Below are positions 7,220 through 16,588 of a DNA stretch of 34,313 bases, one piece after another. The notes under the pieces were generated by a model. That model made no database searches. It had not been told where the DNA came from and saw nothing but the letters and a program-made list of their open reading frames with translations. The position numbers and the translations under genes are program-made. Within the stretch, counting starts at the first letter, position 1; each line of letters opens with the position of its first letter. The DNA is from Candidatus Cloacimonadota bacterium (GTDB taxonomy: Bacteria > Cloacimonadota > Cloacimonadia > Cloacimonadales > TCS61). The stretch is from assembly GCA_030595905.1 (NCBI GenBank), contig JAUVLE010000003.1, forward strand, positions 1 to 34,313, given 5' to 3'.

Positions 7220-9700
7220 TTATTTCATCAGGATCATTTTCCTGGTGCTTGTATATCTTCCATCTGATCTCATTTTGTAGAAATAGATTCCGCTTGAAAC
7301 ACTATTGCCGTTATCATCGGTTCCGTTCCATACAACTTGATGTTCTCCTGCTGTCATTTTTTTATTTGCCAGTGTTTTGATCTTCTGACCTTTGATATTA
7401 TAGATGCTGATCTCGATGTTAGCAGTGTTTCCCGTTGTGAACATTATGGTTGTTTCAGGACTGCGTCCGGCTCCGGCACCTGACGGATTGAACGGGTTGG
7501 GATAGTTACTTACAAGTTGATCTACGAATGAGGGTATATTATTTTCGTTAGAACCGGCAGGAGACTGAGAATATGCAATACCTTTTATACAGAAATTAAA
7601 ATTGTGATTTGAAAGGGGAAGCCAACTGCTTGTTCGAATATACGCTCCTTTTCCTTCCACTTGCGGACCATCATCATGATATGCAGCAGGAATGGCACCT
7701 GATAATGAGTGGAGTCTGTATCCAATGTAATATTCAGCATCGGTATCTATCAGTGCAAAATCTTCCAAAATAACTTCTACCCATTCACCATCAACGAAAT
7801 CAACAATTTGTTTTTCGGAAATAAGAACTTCTCCTTTCCATAGTTGTCCAAAAAGTTCTCCATCTGCAGGATTGAATGGCGCAATGAATCTTACTTTAGA
7901 GAAAAAATCGTTAGAAAGATTTGCGATATCTTCTTCGGCCACACGAATACCACAACTCATATTTTGAATAATTTGAATTGTTCCGGTAGGATCTCCTGCA
8001 AAATGCTTTATATGTTCATACTGATATTCTTCCAATGCAAAATCGATCTCTTGATTCGTTGCCGTGATCTCAACAACAGCACTATCGAAATAATTTTCCG
8101 AAGAACTTGCAGTAGCTGTGAATGTGCCCGGAAGAACACCGGCTATGGTATAATCACCGGAAGCATCAGCAAGTCCGGAAGTTTCCAATATATCGTCCTG
8201 GTAAAAATTTATATGGGTATTTTCGGGACTAATGGAAGCCGTCACGGTTCCGGTAATATCTTCATAATCATCAAGGTAAAAAATCAAAGTATGACTTGCT
8301 TCGGTCAGTTCAACTTCAAACGATTTATAGAAGTAACCTCCACCCGCTAATTCGATGATCGCTGTTGCCTGATAAGTTCCCTCGATTACATAAGGTATTT
8401 CATATTGTCCGTTCGCATTAGAAACATAGCATTCATAGAATCTAGGTCCATCCAGAGTTATGTATGTTTCTGTTAGAGGGGCACCGTCTCCAATAACCTG
8501 ACCTACCACTGTGAATGGCTCGGGACCACCTTCAATATTTATTACAGCTCTCGATATAACATTAAAACCGGAAGGCATTCCACCCGGAAGTATGTACCAG
8601 CCATCTTGACTCCCACCCCATCCAAGATTTAAATGATAGGTGTTGTTAGTTTGATTGTAACCATCACAAATAATAGCATGACCATAAGGAGAACCGGATT
8701 CTATTACTCCGAGAAGAACCGGTTTCGCAGTCATCATATTGTTTTTGAGATTATTATAAAATGTTGCATTTATATTAGTAACCAGAGTAGCTGTATCATA
8801 ATCGAATTTATATATCAGCGCATAGGGAACATCTCCTGTGTAGGCTCCGGAACCATTGGAAGAATAACCCATTTCCACAGAACCACCTGCTGCAAAATTC
8901 AGGGCAGCTATCATATCGTTTGTTAGAGGTTCCTGGTTTTCATAAGCTGTTTTCAGTTCATCCAGATATACATTTAATTGGGGAAAAGACGGGAAATCGT
9001 AAGTATTATAATTATTATCAATGTATATATACGGAGACGTATATTGAGAAACATAATCATCACTATCATTGAAACTGACATCACCAACATGATAATGATA
9101 ATTGATGATCTGTACCATTGCTGTTGCAACGCAACCGCTTACACAACGATTCTGTGTTCCCGGATCGATAGGACAGAATGTGTTATATGGCACAGGACTT
9201 TGATTCCACTGAGTTTCTACCCAGCCAGTTGTAGAACTATATCCTGCAGGAGGCCATACATCATCTCTGTTTCCGGAAGATTCAATATTCTCTTCAAGGT
9301 AATCTCTCCATAATTGACTGTTTGCATTCTTCACTTCTGCTGCTGTGAAAGGAATTGCTTCCAATCTTAATTCCATATCTTTTTTCAGATATTGATAACC
9401 AACATTCTGTCGGATATCTTCCGCCACAAAATTGTTGCGGAACGAATATCCAATCACCGGCGAGATGTCTGTATCGATTGAAGTTGCAATGAAACCATTC
9501 GGCTCCAATATGAACACATAAGAAAGCAGGTTGCCTTCCGAACTCTTCAATTCATAAACATCCGCTATGGTGTGTTCATTTTGACCATTGATTTGAATTA
9601 AGAAATCGGCTACATTAAAAGCCTCTTCATAATTCACAAATCTGGCAGATAAACTTGCCACTAAAACTACTAAAAACACAAAGGTTAATATTCTTTTCAT
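7220..9700 (-). CDS. Secreted C10-family cysteine protease (streptopain-like) with C-terminal sorting domain
   Basis: 826 aa from the ATG at 9700, which has GGAGG 5 nt upstream; an in-frame TTG at 9712 would place the ribosome-binding site inside the gene. Order: signal peptide (~1-18), Spi-like propeptide (~19-130), C10 catalytic domain (~160-375) with Cys190 in VSGCVATA, His341 in SPYGHAIICDGYN and HLNLGWGG. Then come carboxypeptidase-regulatory-like beta domains (~385-560), another beta domain, and a FlgD-like C-terminal domain from YPNPFNP to the final lysine. C10 enzymes are papain-like proteases kept inactive by the propeptide. The end domain resembles T9SS-type sorting signals, so surface display or release is expected. 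It carries a 9-residue insertion inside the sorting motif. Same strand as the adjacent secreted-protein gene. Confidence 0.92.
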   Translation of the reverse strand: MKRILTFVFLVVLVASLSARFVNYEEAFNVADFLIQINGQNEHTIADVYELKSSEGNLLSYVFILEPNGFIATSIDTDISPVIGYSFRNNFVAEDIRQNVGYQYLKKDMELRLEAIPFTAAEVKNANSQLWRDYLEENIESSGNRDDVWPPAGYSSTTGWVETQWNQSPVPYNTFCPIDPGTQNRCVSGCVATAMVQIINYHYHVGDVSFNDSDDYVSQYTSPYIYIDNNYNTYDFPSFPQLNVYLDELKTAYENQEPLTNDMIAALNFAAGGSVEMGYSSNGSGAYTGDVPYALIYKFDYDTATLVTNINATFYNNLKNNMMTAKPVLLGVIESGSPYGHAIICDGYNQTNNTYHLNLGWGGSQDGWYILPGGMPSGFNVISRAVINIEGGPEPFTVVGQVIGDGAPLTETYITLDGPRFYECYVSNANGQYEIPYVIEGTYQATAIIELAGGGYFYKSFEVELTEASHTLIFYLDDYEDITGTVTASISPENTHINFYQDDILETSGLADASGDYTIAGVLPGTFTATASSSENYFDSAVVEITATNQEIDFALEEYQYEHIKHFAGDPTGTIQIIQNMSCGIRVAEEDIANLSNDFFSKVRFIAPFNPADGELFGQLWKGEVLISEKQIVDFVDGEWVEVILEDFALIDTDAEYYIGYRLHSLSGAIPAAYHDDGPQVEGKGAYIRTSSWLPLSNHNFNFCIKGIAYSQSPAGSNENNIPSFVDQLVSNYPNPFNPSGAGAGRSPETTIMFTTGNTANIEISIYNIKGQKIKTLANKKMTAGEHQVVWNGTDDNGNSVSSGIYFYKMRSDGRYTSTRKMILMK
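7457..7483 (-). repeat. 27-bp in-frame insertion within the sorting motif of the protease
   Basis: Codes for SGAGAGRSP between NPFNP and ETTI, where the usual motif runs NPFNPETTI or NPFNPTTTI. It differs from the insertion in the next gene (9958-9978) by one 6-bp tandem duplication (GCCGGA) and one base. The flanking codons for NPFNP are identical in the two genes. Confidence 0.75.
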
Positions 9701-9723
9701 AATTTCCTCCAATTTTGAATTTG

Positions 9724-12087
9724 TTATTTTAACATTAACATTTTCTTTGTAATATTTATTTCTCCCATTTGGAGTTCATATAAATATACTCCACTTGTCA
9801 CTTTTCTATTTTTATTGTCAAGCCCATTCCATTTTATAAATGTTATCCCGGCTTCAAGATCGTCATCTAAAAGAGTTCTAACAAGTTGCCCTTTGATATT
9901 ATAAATATTAAGGATTGCTCTGCCGTTTGCAGGAAGATACAGTCTTATTGTAGTTTCCGGACTGCGTCCGGCACCTGACGGATTGAACGGGTTAGGATAA
10001 TTTGAAATGACAGGTCTTTTTATATCAAGGGTTTTTTCATCGATATCTGTCGGATTGCTATCCACAATAGCCCTGATCATTATATTTCCTGCATCGACAA
10101 TTTCCCAACCACTTTCATCTGTGTAGCTGTAACCTGCACTGTTTTCATCCAGACCGATAGCAGACAGGTTTTCAAATTCCTGGATCCCCACAAAGAAACT
10201 TCCTGTTGAAAATTGAGGTCTGTTCTCTACCGGGATTTCCAGTGTATTCCAACCATTTACCAGTTCCGATGCAGAAAAGCTGATAGGTGGATCGGGCATC
10301 AAGACATTTCCGGGAACTCCATTATTATTATCATCCCATATTTTTAGAACAAGGGGTCCGGAATTTAACTCGTGAATATAAATTTCTGCGTGTGTTAACG
10401 TCAGGGTTTCACGGTAATAAAGCGGTGTAAATTTCACAGCCATATTGTGTAAAGTTCCCGCATTAAAACCAGATTCGCTGGAGCCATCATCATTTAGAAG
10501 AAGGGCTGCCGAACTGTTTGGAACAAACATGAAAGCTTCATTTGAATATGCAGATTCTTCATCGTCAAAGAGTGCAGTTACAACGTAGTAATTATTCGAA
10601 TTATTAACAGGATCGGTATGAATGAAAGTGGTATCCGTAACGGTATCGATGAGTTCAAAACAGCCGCAACTTTCACCTGAAAAATAAATATTATAACCGG
10701 TTATATCTCTGCTTGCCGGAGTATTCCATTTTAGTTTAACAGAAAGATCTTCCAGCAGTTCTACCGAAAGATTTTCTGGTGGAAACCCGGAATAAATTAT
10801 GTTCCGGATCATAATATTATCGATATGAATCCCGAAAGTTTCCGGTGTGTTTTCATTTGAATGAAAACCTATTCGCAATTCGATATTTTTCCCGGCTAGA
10901 ACAGATAAATCGTTGTATCCCTGCCAGCCTTCGGAAAAAAGAGACCATTCATTTACAGAGCCAGTGAAAACAACATCGGTTCCGTTTGGCTCACCGGTTG
11001 GGTTCGAGATCGAATTCCAGTTCGTCCACCATGACATCCATGCATTAGAACAATAATAACGGACTTCAATAGAAAAATAATCACAATCCGGAAATAGAAT
11101 ATCATCAAATTCGGTTTTTACGAACATATCAAAAAAAATAAGACCGTCATCAGGAAGTATTATCGAGGGACTAATAACATAATTTTGCATATTGGGATTA
11201 TAAGTTCCCGTATCCGGATCGAAGCATCCGTATGCATGAGACGGTGACGGTGCTGAAGTATCATCAAAAATGTGCCAGAGATTACCGCCAACTACGGTAT
11301 TTGAAAAAGCATTAAAACCTGTCTCATCTTCACCATCATTTGTAAAGACATCTGCAACGTTGATGTTGTCAACGAAGACACCTGTAAATTCGGGATTAGA
11401 AGCCGTCGATATGTTCGGATCGGAAGCAAATGCAAAACTGATGATGACATCTTTTCCAAGATAAGAATCCGGAATTATGATGCTGGTGGTTATCCAGTCT
11501 GTCGAATCGCCCCAGCCGGGAATCCCTGGAATTCCATCACTATCTTCGCCATGCTCATAACCGAAACTGTACATACTTGAACTGTTATATGCAGGATTGC
11601 AGTCAGTAAGGATTTCAGCTTCATCATACTCTTGCTCGGAAGTTCGAATGCGGATATTAAAACCATCCCAGCCATTAAAATTTTCATATTCACCAAGTTC
11701 TTCAATTGCTCTGTATTGTTCAAAAGTTAAAGTTAGATTCCCGGAATTCGGAAGTGTGATGACCGGAGTGTCCAGAATCTGATACCAACTGTCAAGATAG
11801 CCGCCGTCCGGGTCTATTTCGATATCTGCCATTCGCCATGACTTTCCTGAACCGCCAAATGCATTAAAGGTGCCGGTGTGCCAGAAAGAACCGGGATCGG
11901 TTATATCTGTCGATATCCATTCTGTTGATCCTGCTTCAAAGTTCTCCTCATAGGTTATGATCTCTTCACGTGACGGATTGGGAATAGAGGAAACATACGG
12001 ATCGAATTTCACGATCTTATCATATCCGGAAGCAAACGAATATGTAATGAAGGATATACATATAAGTATCAAACCAATCTTTTTCAT
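9724..12087 (-). CDS. Large secreted protein with choice-of-anchor-J/MAM-like, Fn3-like and C-terminal sorting domains
   Basis: 787 aa. Signal peptide at 1-19 (KKIGLILICISFITYSFA). Two jelly-roll-like modules at ~45-245 and ~255-435 contain phrases typical of cleaved-adhesin/choice-of-anchor-J domains (WRMADIEIDPDGGYLDSWYQ; YVISPSIILPDDG; HIDNIMIRN). A fibronectin type III-like domain follows (~437-525, KLKWNTPASRDITGYNIYF), then another beta domain (~530-680), then a FlgD-like sorting domain from YPNPFNP to the final lysine. A role in surface adhesion or polymer binding is inferred; there is no catalytic motif. The ATG has GAGG upstream. It is followed 23 nt later by the C10 protease gene on the same strand, so both may share a transcript. 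It carries the same in-frame sorting-motif insertion as the protease. Confidence 0.85.
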   Translation of the reverse strand: MKKIGLILICISFITYSFASGYDKIVKFDPYVSSIPNPSREEIITYEENFEAGSTEWISTDITDPGSFWHTGTFNAFGGSGKSWRMADIEIDPDGGYLDSWYQILDTPVITLPNSGNLTLTFEQYRAIEELGEYENFNGWDGFNIRIRTSEQEYDEAEILTDCNPAYNSSSMYSFGYEHGEDSDGIPGIPGWGDSTDWITTSIIIPDSYLGKDVIISFAFASDPNISTASNPEFTGVFVDNINVADVFTNDGEDETGFNAFSNTVVGGNLWHIFDDTSAPSPSHAYGCFDPDTGTYNPNMQNYVISPSIILPDDGLIFFDMFVKTEFDDILFPDCDYFSIEVRYYCSNAWMSWWTNWNSISNPTGEPNGTDVVFTGSVNEWSLFSEGWQGYNDLSVLAGKNIELRIGFHSNENTPETFGIHIDNIMIRNIIYSGFPPENLSVELLEDLSVKLKWNTPASRDITGYNIYFSGESCGCFELIDTVTDTTFIHTDPVNNSNNYYVVTALFDDEESAYSNEAFMFVPNSSAALLLNDDGSSESGFNAGTLHNMAVKFTPLYYRETLTLTHAEIYIHELNSGPLVLKIWDDNNNGVPGNVLMPDPPISFSASELVNGWNTLEIPVENRPQFSTGSFFVGIQEFENLSAIGLDENSAGYSYTDESGWEIVDAGNIMIRAIVDSNPTDIDEKTLDIKRPVISNYPNPFNPSGAGRSPETTIRLYLPANGRAILNIYNIKGQLVRTLLDDDLEAGITFIKWNGLDNKNRKVTSGVYLYELQMGEINITKKMLMLK
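9958..9978 (-). repeat. 21-bp in-frame insertion within the sorting motif
   Basis: Codes for SGAGRSP between NPFNP and ETTI. The DNA contains the perfect palindromic core CCGGACGCAGTCCGG at the junction. The shorter form of the 27-bp unit at 7457-7483. Confidence 0.75.
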
Positions 12088-12133
12088 TCTATTTTCCTCT
12101 ATGTTATAATTCTTCTTTTTAATTATGCATTAT

Positions 12134-13222
<1,089 letters not shown>

Positions 13223-13258
13223 TTATTTTTTTGATTTTTATCATTTTTTATTACTTAT

Positions 13259-14233
13259 TTATAGTAGAATTGATTTCCCTGTGCTGCCGGTAATCTGCAC
13301 TAATTCTTCCACAGCATTCTGCATCAGTGTTTCACTTTTTACAAGCCATTTTCTGGGATCAAAACGTTTTTTATCCGGAATATATTCGGTTTCAGAAATA
13401 TCATGCGGTCTTACGATAGCATCCTTTTCTTTTTCCCAGTATTTTTGTACAGCGTCTGCAAATTCCATTTGATAGCGTGTGTCTTTATTAATCTTAACCA
13501 CACCGTTCTTAATTGCATCTATCTGCTGTCTGGCAGTAAGTCCGGAAGCACCGTGCAGAACAATTCCCGTTTCCACGTTATTTGCAATTAACAAATTGTC
13601 GATTTCTTTTATCAGGTCTAATTTCAGAGTAACCTGTGCACCTTTGGTCACGCCGTGATTTGTTCCAACAGAAGCAGCAAAGAGGTCTACATTAGTTTTT
13701 TGAACATATTCAAGGGCTTCTTCCGGTTTGGTATAAAGTTCGGTATCAGAGACGATTTCGTCTTCGGCACCTTTGATATAACCGATCTCACCTTCAACAA
13801 GTACACCATGTTTATGAGCAATTTTTACAACTTCCGAAGAGATGCGGATATTTTCTTCAAATTCTTCTTTGGAAGCATCTATCATCACAGAAGAGACCAG
13901 ATCATTTTCGATACAGTAAACAATGAAATCAAAGTAATTTGGAGTAGCGTGATCGATGTGTAATCCTACTCCGGAATTCTTGAACTGCCCGGATAGTATC
14001 TTTATGATCGAGGATATCAATTGTGCACCAATTTCCATATTCTGTGTATTTCCTGCTGCATATTTCACAGCACCGGAACTCATCTGCAGCAGTCCGTCAG
14101 ATCTCTGTGCTTCATAACCCTGAAGTACACCACGAACAGCACTGTCGAACACAACATTGGAAGCGATGATCCCGAATCGCTGTTTTTTTGCTTTCAGGAA
14201 AACTTCCCTTAATTTATCTCCTCTATAGAACAT
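13259..14233 (-). CDS. fba: Class II fructose-bisphosphate aldolase
   Basis: 324 aa. Zinc-dependent cleavage of fructose-1,6-bisphosphate to dihydroxyacetone phosphate and glyceraldehyde-3-phosphate, the step before GAPDH, whose gene follows. Seen: HIDHA at 92-96 (catalytic Asp94, zinc ligand His95), Glu149 in LVEGEIG, His193 in GTNHGVTKG and His227 in VLHGASG as further metal ligands, and the phosphate-binding NGVVKINKDT at 243-252. The ketose-bisphosphate aldolase family also includes tagatose-1,6-bisphosphate enzymes, which sequence alone does not fully exclude, but the link to gap favours glycolysis. ATG at 14233 with GGGAGG 5 nt upstream. Confidence 0.92.
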   Translation of the reverse strand: MFYRGDKLREVFLKAKKQRFGIIASNVVFDSAVRGVLQGYEAQRSDGLLQMSSGAVKYAAGNTQNMEIGAQLISSIIKILSGQFKNSGVGLHIDHATPNYFDFIVYCIENDLVSSVMIDASKEEFEENIRISSEVVKIAHKHGVLVEGEIGYIKGAEDEIVSDTELYTKPEEALEYVQKTNVDLFAASVGTNHGVTKGAQVTLKLDLIKEIDNLLIANNVETGIVLHGASGLTARQQIDAIKNGVVKINKDTRYQMEFADAVQKYWEKEKDAIVRPHDISETEYIPDKKRFDPRKWLVKSETLMQNAVEELVQITGSTGKSILL

Positions 14234-14252
14234 AATATCCTCCCTTATTAAA

Positions 14253-14282
14253 ATTTTACAGCATTTAACAAAAACAAGTCAA
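14253..14282 (-). promoter_or_regulatory. Putative sigma70-type promoter of the aldolase gene
   Basis: On the minus strand TTGACT (14282-14277) and TAAAAT (14258-14253) are separated by 18 bp, just ahead of the fba ribosome-binding site. The -35 box coincides with one arm of the inverted repeat at 14276-14299. The leader would be very short (about a dozen nt). Confidence 0.4.
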
Positions 14283-14299
14283 GCTTTTATACTTGACTT
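14270..14299 (-). terminator. Perfect hairpin with T-rich tail after the foldase gene
   Basis: AAGTCAAG (minus strand, 14299-14292) pairs perfectly with CTTGACTT (14283-14276) around an 8-nt loop, followed by GTTTTTGTT. It lies 25 nt after the stop of the foldase gene, where an intrinsic terminator is expected, although the stem is poor in GC. It also overlaps the putative fba -35 box and could instead be an operator. Confidence 0.5.
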
Positions 14300-14323
14300 A
14301 GTTTTCTGCAACTATTTTAGATA

Positions 14324-16024
14324 TTACTGATCACTCGATTCAAAATTCTCGATTATATTGCTTTTACCTTCCAGTTCGGAGATCATAAATCTTGCAGATT
14401 CGTGTAGGTCTCCTTCCGGATATTTATCGAGCAGTTCACTGAACATTCCCAGAGCTTTCTCTTTATCATTAAGCTCTTCCGCATATAGAAAGCCTTTCAT
14501 GAAGAAAGCTTTATAATCGTCTGAATTATTTTGATGATATTTGATTATTTCATCATAATAATAGATCGCATCATTAAATCTTTTCTTCTTTTGTGCTTCT
14601 TCAGCTTTGTTGAAATATTCTTCTGCGGTTAGTTTAACGATCATTCTTTCAGGGAATTTTTCGAGATTATATTTTGTTTCCAATTCAGCAGAAACGGCTT
14701 CAAATTTCTCTTTTGAAAGATTCTTCTGCATTTTAGCTTTTATTCTATCTTTGATCTCGTCAAAAGGTGTTGCTTCTGCTTCATGATCTTCCAATAATCT
14801 GAAGAATACAAAAACGTCTTTGGAATTTTTAAATACTTTAGAAAGTTTACCAAATTCTGCTTCCCAGATCATATTAGAATAAACTTCATCTTTCCCGATA
14901 CCCGGAACTATCCCGTTTTGATAAATATGATCGAGCTCGCCGTTCTTTGCGGTATAGACGGAATGTTCTTCGATAAGTTTGGAGATGGCTTCTTCATCGT
15001 TCTTCTTCATATATTTTTTTACAAGTTTACACTTTTTCTTTGCAGTCTTCTGTGAATCAAAACCAAAGGTCTGTATCTTTCTGTATGCTTTGGAACTGAA
15101 TTGGTCGATATTTTCGTGGTAATATGCTTCGACATTTTCATCACTGTAACCTATGGTTTCCACTACAAGTTTATTATAAACCGTCCTCAACATCATATTT
15201 CTTTTTATCTGCCCAACTATTTCCTTCACGTATTCATTGTCTTCATATCCTTTTTCAGATGCTGCGAAATAAAATATGTCCAGCTCAGATTTGTTCTCGA
15301 TATATTTTTTCAGGTCTTCATTAGTCTTTAAAGCAGCTTTATTATTTTGCGGAATGAATTCGTAGGAATCTATGAATTCTCCGACAGTCTTTTCTATTTC
15401 CGGTTTGGAACTGATAATGTATTTCTTTTTTGCATTAACGCGATTACTATCGATATTGGCAAGATCAAAAGAATCCAGAACAGAATAAACGATCTCGACG
15501 TTAAAGCTTTTAAAAAGTTCATTTTTCTTATCTTCAATCAATTGTTTTTCTTTTTCCGGACGTAATCTTCTTTCGATATCTACTTCAGATTCTTCGTATG
15601 TTTTACCTTTGAACATATCAGGATTTTCTTGATAATATGATTTTTTCTCTTCGGTTGTATAGGAAATCCCTTCTTTTAAAAGCTCCTTTTTGTATTCTCC
15701 AAAATAAACCGATTTGATCTGGTTCTCTATTCTACTATAGAATCCTTCATCCTGTTCAACGTTCAGGGCAACAGCTTCCAGGAAGAATATTTCTTCTGTA
15801 CACATCATATCCAGAAGGTTTTTCCTGCCTTCGTTCGAGGTGTATTTAGATTGATACATCGGTGGTATTTTACTAATCCTGTTGTCAACATCTCCCATTG
15901 TGACCTTCCCGCCCTCAAATTCTGCAACAATGGTTTCTCCGGGAATCTCTTTTGAAATTATTATCAATGGTATTAGAAGAATTAATGCAAATATGATTAT
16001 TCTTAAATTCTTTATCTTGAACAT
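14324..16024 (-). CDS. SurA/PrsA-like periplasmic foldase (parvulin-type PPIase) with C-terminal TPR
   Basis: 566 aa. N-terminal signal anchor (residues ~7-24, LRIIIFALILLIPLIIIS) and then a SurA/PrsA-like chaperone region (~30-170, with FEGGKVTMGDVDNRI and the helix-rich SYYQENPDMF). A helical linker follows, then a parvulin-like domain (~300-420: YYHENIDQFSS, LVKKYMKKNDEEAISKLIEEHS, GELDHIYQNGIVPGIG, FVFFRLLEDHEAEATPFDEI), and finally two to three TPR repeats (~468-555). It likely helps outer-membrane or secreted proteins fold in the periplasm, which suits the many envelope genes around it. The parvulin region is diverged, so isomerase activity is uncertain. Adding a TPR tail to a SurA-like protein is less usual. 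It stands alone, followed by a hairpin. CTCCT complement (AGGAG) upstream of the ATG. Confidence 0.8.
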   Translation of the reverse strand: MFKIKNLRIIIFALILLIPLIIISKEIPGETIVAEFEGGKVTMGDVDNRISKIPPMYQSKYTSNEGRKNLLDMMCTEEIFFLEAVALNVEQDEGFYSRIENQIKSVYFGEYKKELLKEGISYTTEEKKSYYQENPDMFKGKTYEESEVDIERRLRPEKEKQLIEDKKNELFKSFNVEIVYSVLDSFDLANIDSNRVNAKKKYIISSKPEIEKTVGEFIDSYEFIPQNNKAALKTNEDLKKYIENKSELDIFYFAASEKGYEDNEYVKEIVGQIKRNMMLRTVYNKLVVETIGYSDENVEAYYHENIDQFSSKAYRKIQTFGFDSQKTAKKKCKLVKKYMKKNDEEAISKLIEEHSVYTAKNGELDHIYQNGIVPGIGKDEVYSNMIWEAEFGKLSKVFKNSKDVFVFFRLLEDHEAEATPFDEIKDRIKAKMQKNLSKEKFEAVSAELETKYNLEKFPERMIVKLTAEEYFNKAEEAQKKKRFNDAIYYYDEIIKYHQNNSDDYKAFFMKGFLYAEELNDKEKALGMFSELLDKYPEGDLHESARFMISELEGKSNIIENFESSDQ

Positions 16025-16070
16025 TTTTAAAACCTCTCCTATTATTTAAATTTTGCAACACAAAAAAAAA

Positions 16071-16088
16071 TTGACTATTTAAAGTCAA
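16071..16088. promoter_or_regulatory. Inverted repeat in the divergent foldase/EIIA promoter region
   Basis: TTGACTATTTAAAGTCAA is a perfect 6-bp-arm inverted repeat midway between the divergently transcribed foldase (from 16024) and EIIA (from 16136) genes. Its left arm could serve as a -35 box for EIIA, with TAAATG 17 bp further on as a weak -10. The arms share AGTCAA with the hairpin at 14276-14299 at the other end of the foldase gene. Confidence 0.35.
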
Positions 16089-16135
16089 GTAAATAAATGG
16101 GGGTGTTTTGATAATGTTTGATAGGATTTTTGTAT

Positions 16136-16588
16136 ATGGATATTTTTTCTTCCGAGTTGATTAAATTGAATTATTATGCTCTGGATAAGAAGAGTTGCCT
16201 TTCCGAAATGGCAGATTTTCTTTTTGAGAAAGGAATAATAAATTCATTAGAAGTTTTTTTAAACTCTATCCTAGAACGTGAAAAACTTATGTCCACGGGT
16301 ATTGGCAGGAACGTGGCAATTCCGCATGCACGCTCTGATACTGTAAAGGAATTGAAGATAGCCGTGTATATACTTGACAATGAATTGGACTTTAACTCGA
16401 TTGACGGTGAACCTGTAAAGATCATATTTATGATAGCTGTGCCGGGAAATATGAAAGAGGAATATATGAAGGTTTTAAGCGTTATATCGAATTTCTTCAG
16501 GATGGAAGAAAACCGCCGGAAGCTTTTAGAAAGTACTTCCGAAAAAGAAATATATAATATATTGAGAGGAATTAGCGATGAAATTTAA
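16136..16588 (+). CDS. PTS EIIA component, fructose/nitrogen (PtsN) type
   Basis: 150 aa from the ATG at 16136, with an AGGA about 10 nt upstream; an in-frame TTG six codons earlier is possible. A single EIIA type-2 domain: the phosphoryl-accepting His64 lies in GIGRNVAIPHARSD, and the later KIIFMIAVPG stretch is typical. These domains accept phosphate from HPr and either pass it to an EIIB/EIIC transporter or regulate. With no transporter fused or adjacent, a PtsN-like regulatory role is likely but inferred. The gene overlaps the next one by 11 nt, suggesting translational coupling to an outer-membrane protein, which is an odd partnership. Confidence 0.85.
   Translation: MDIFSSELIKLNYYALDKKSCLSEMADFLFEKGIINSLEVFLNSILEREKLMSTGIGRNVAIPHARSDTVKELKIAVYILDNELDFNSIDGEPVKIIFMIAVPGNMKEEYMKVLSVISNFFRMEENRRKLLESTSEKEIYNILRGISDEI

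Noticed and set aside
9701-9712. TTG start for the C10 protease four codons upstream
   Set aside because: It would place the GGAGG ribosome-binding site inside the coding region; the ATG at 9700 is correctly spaced.
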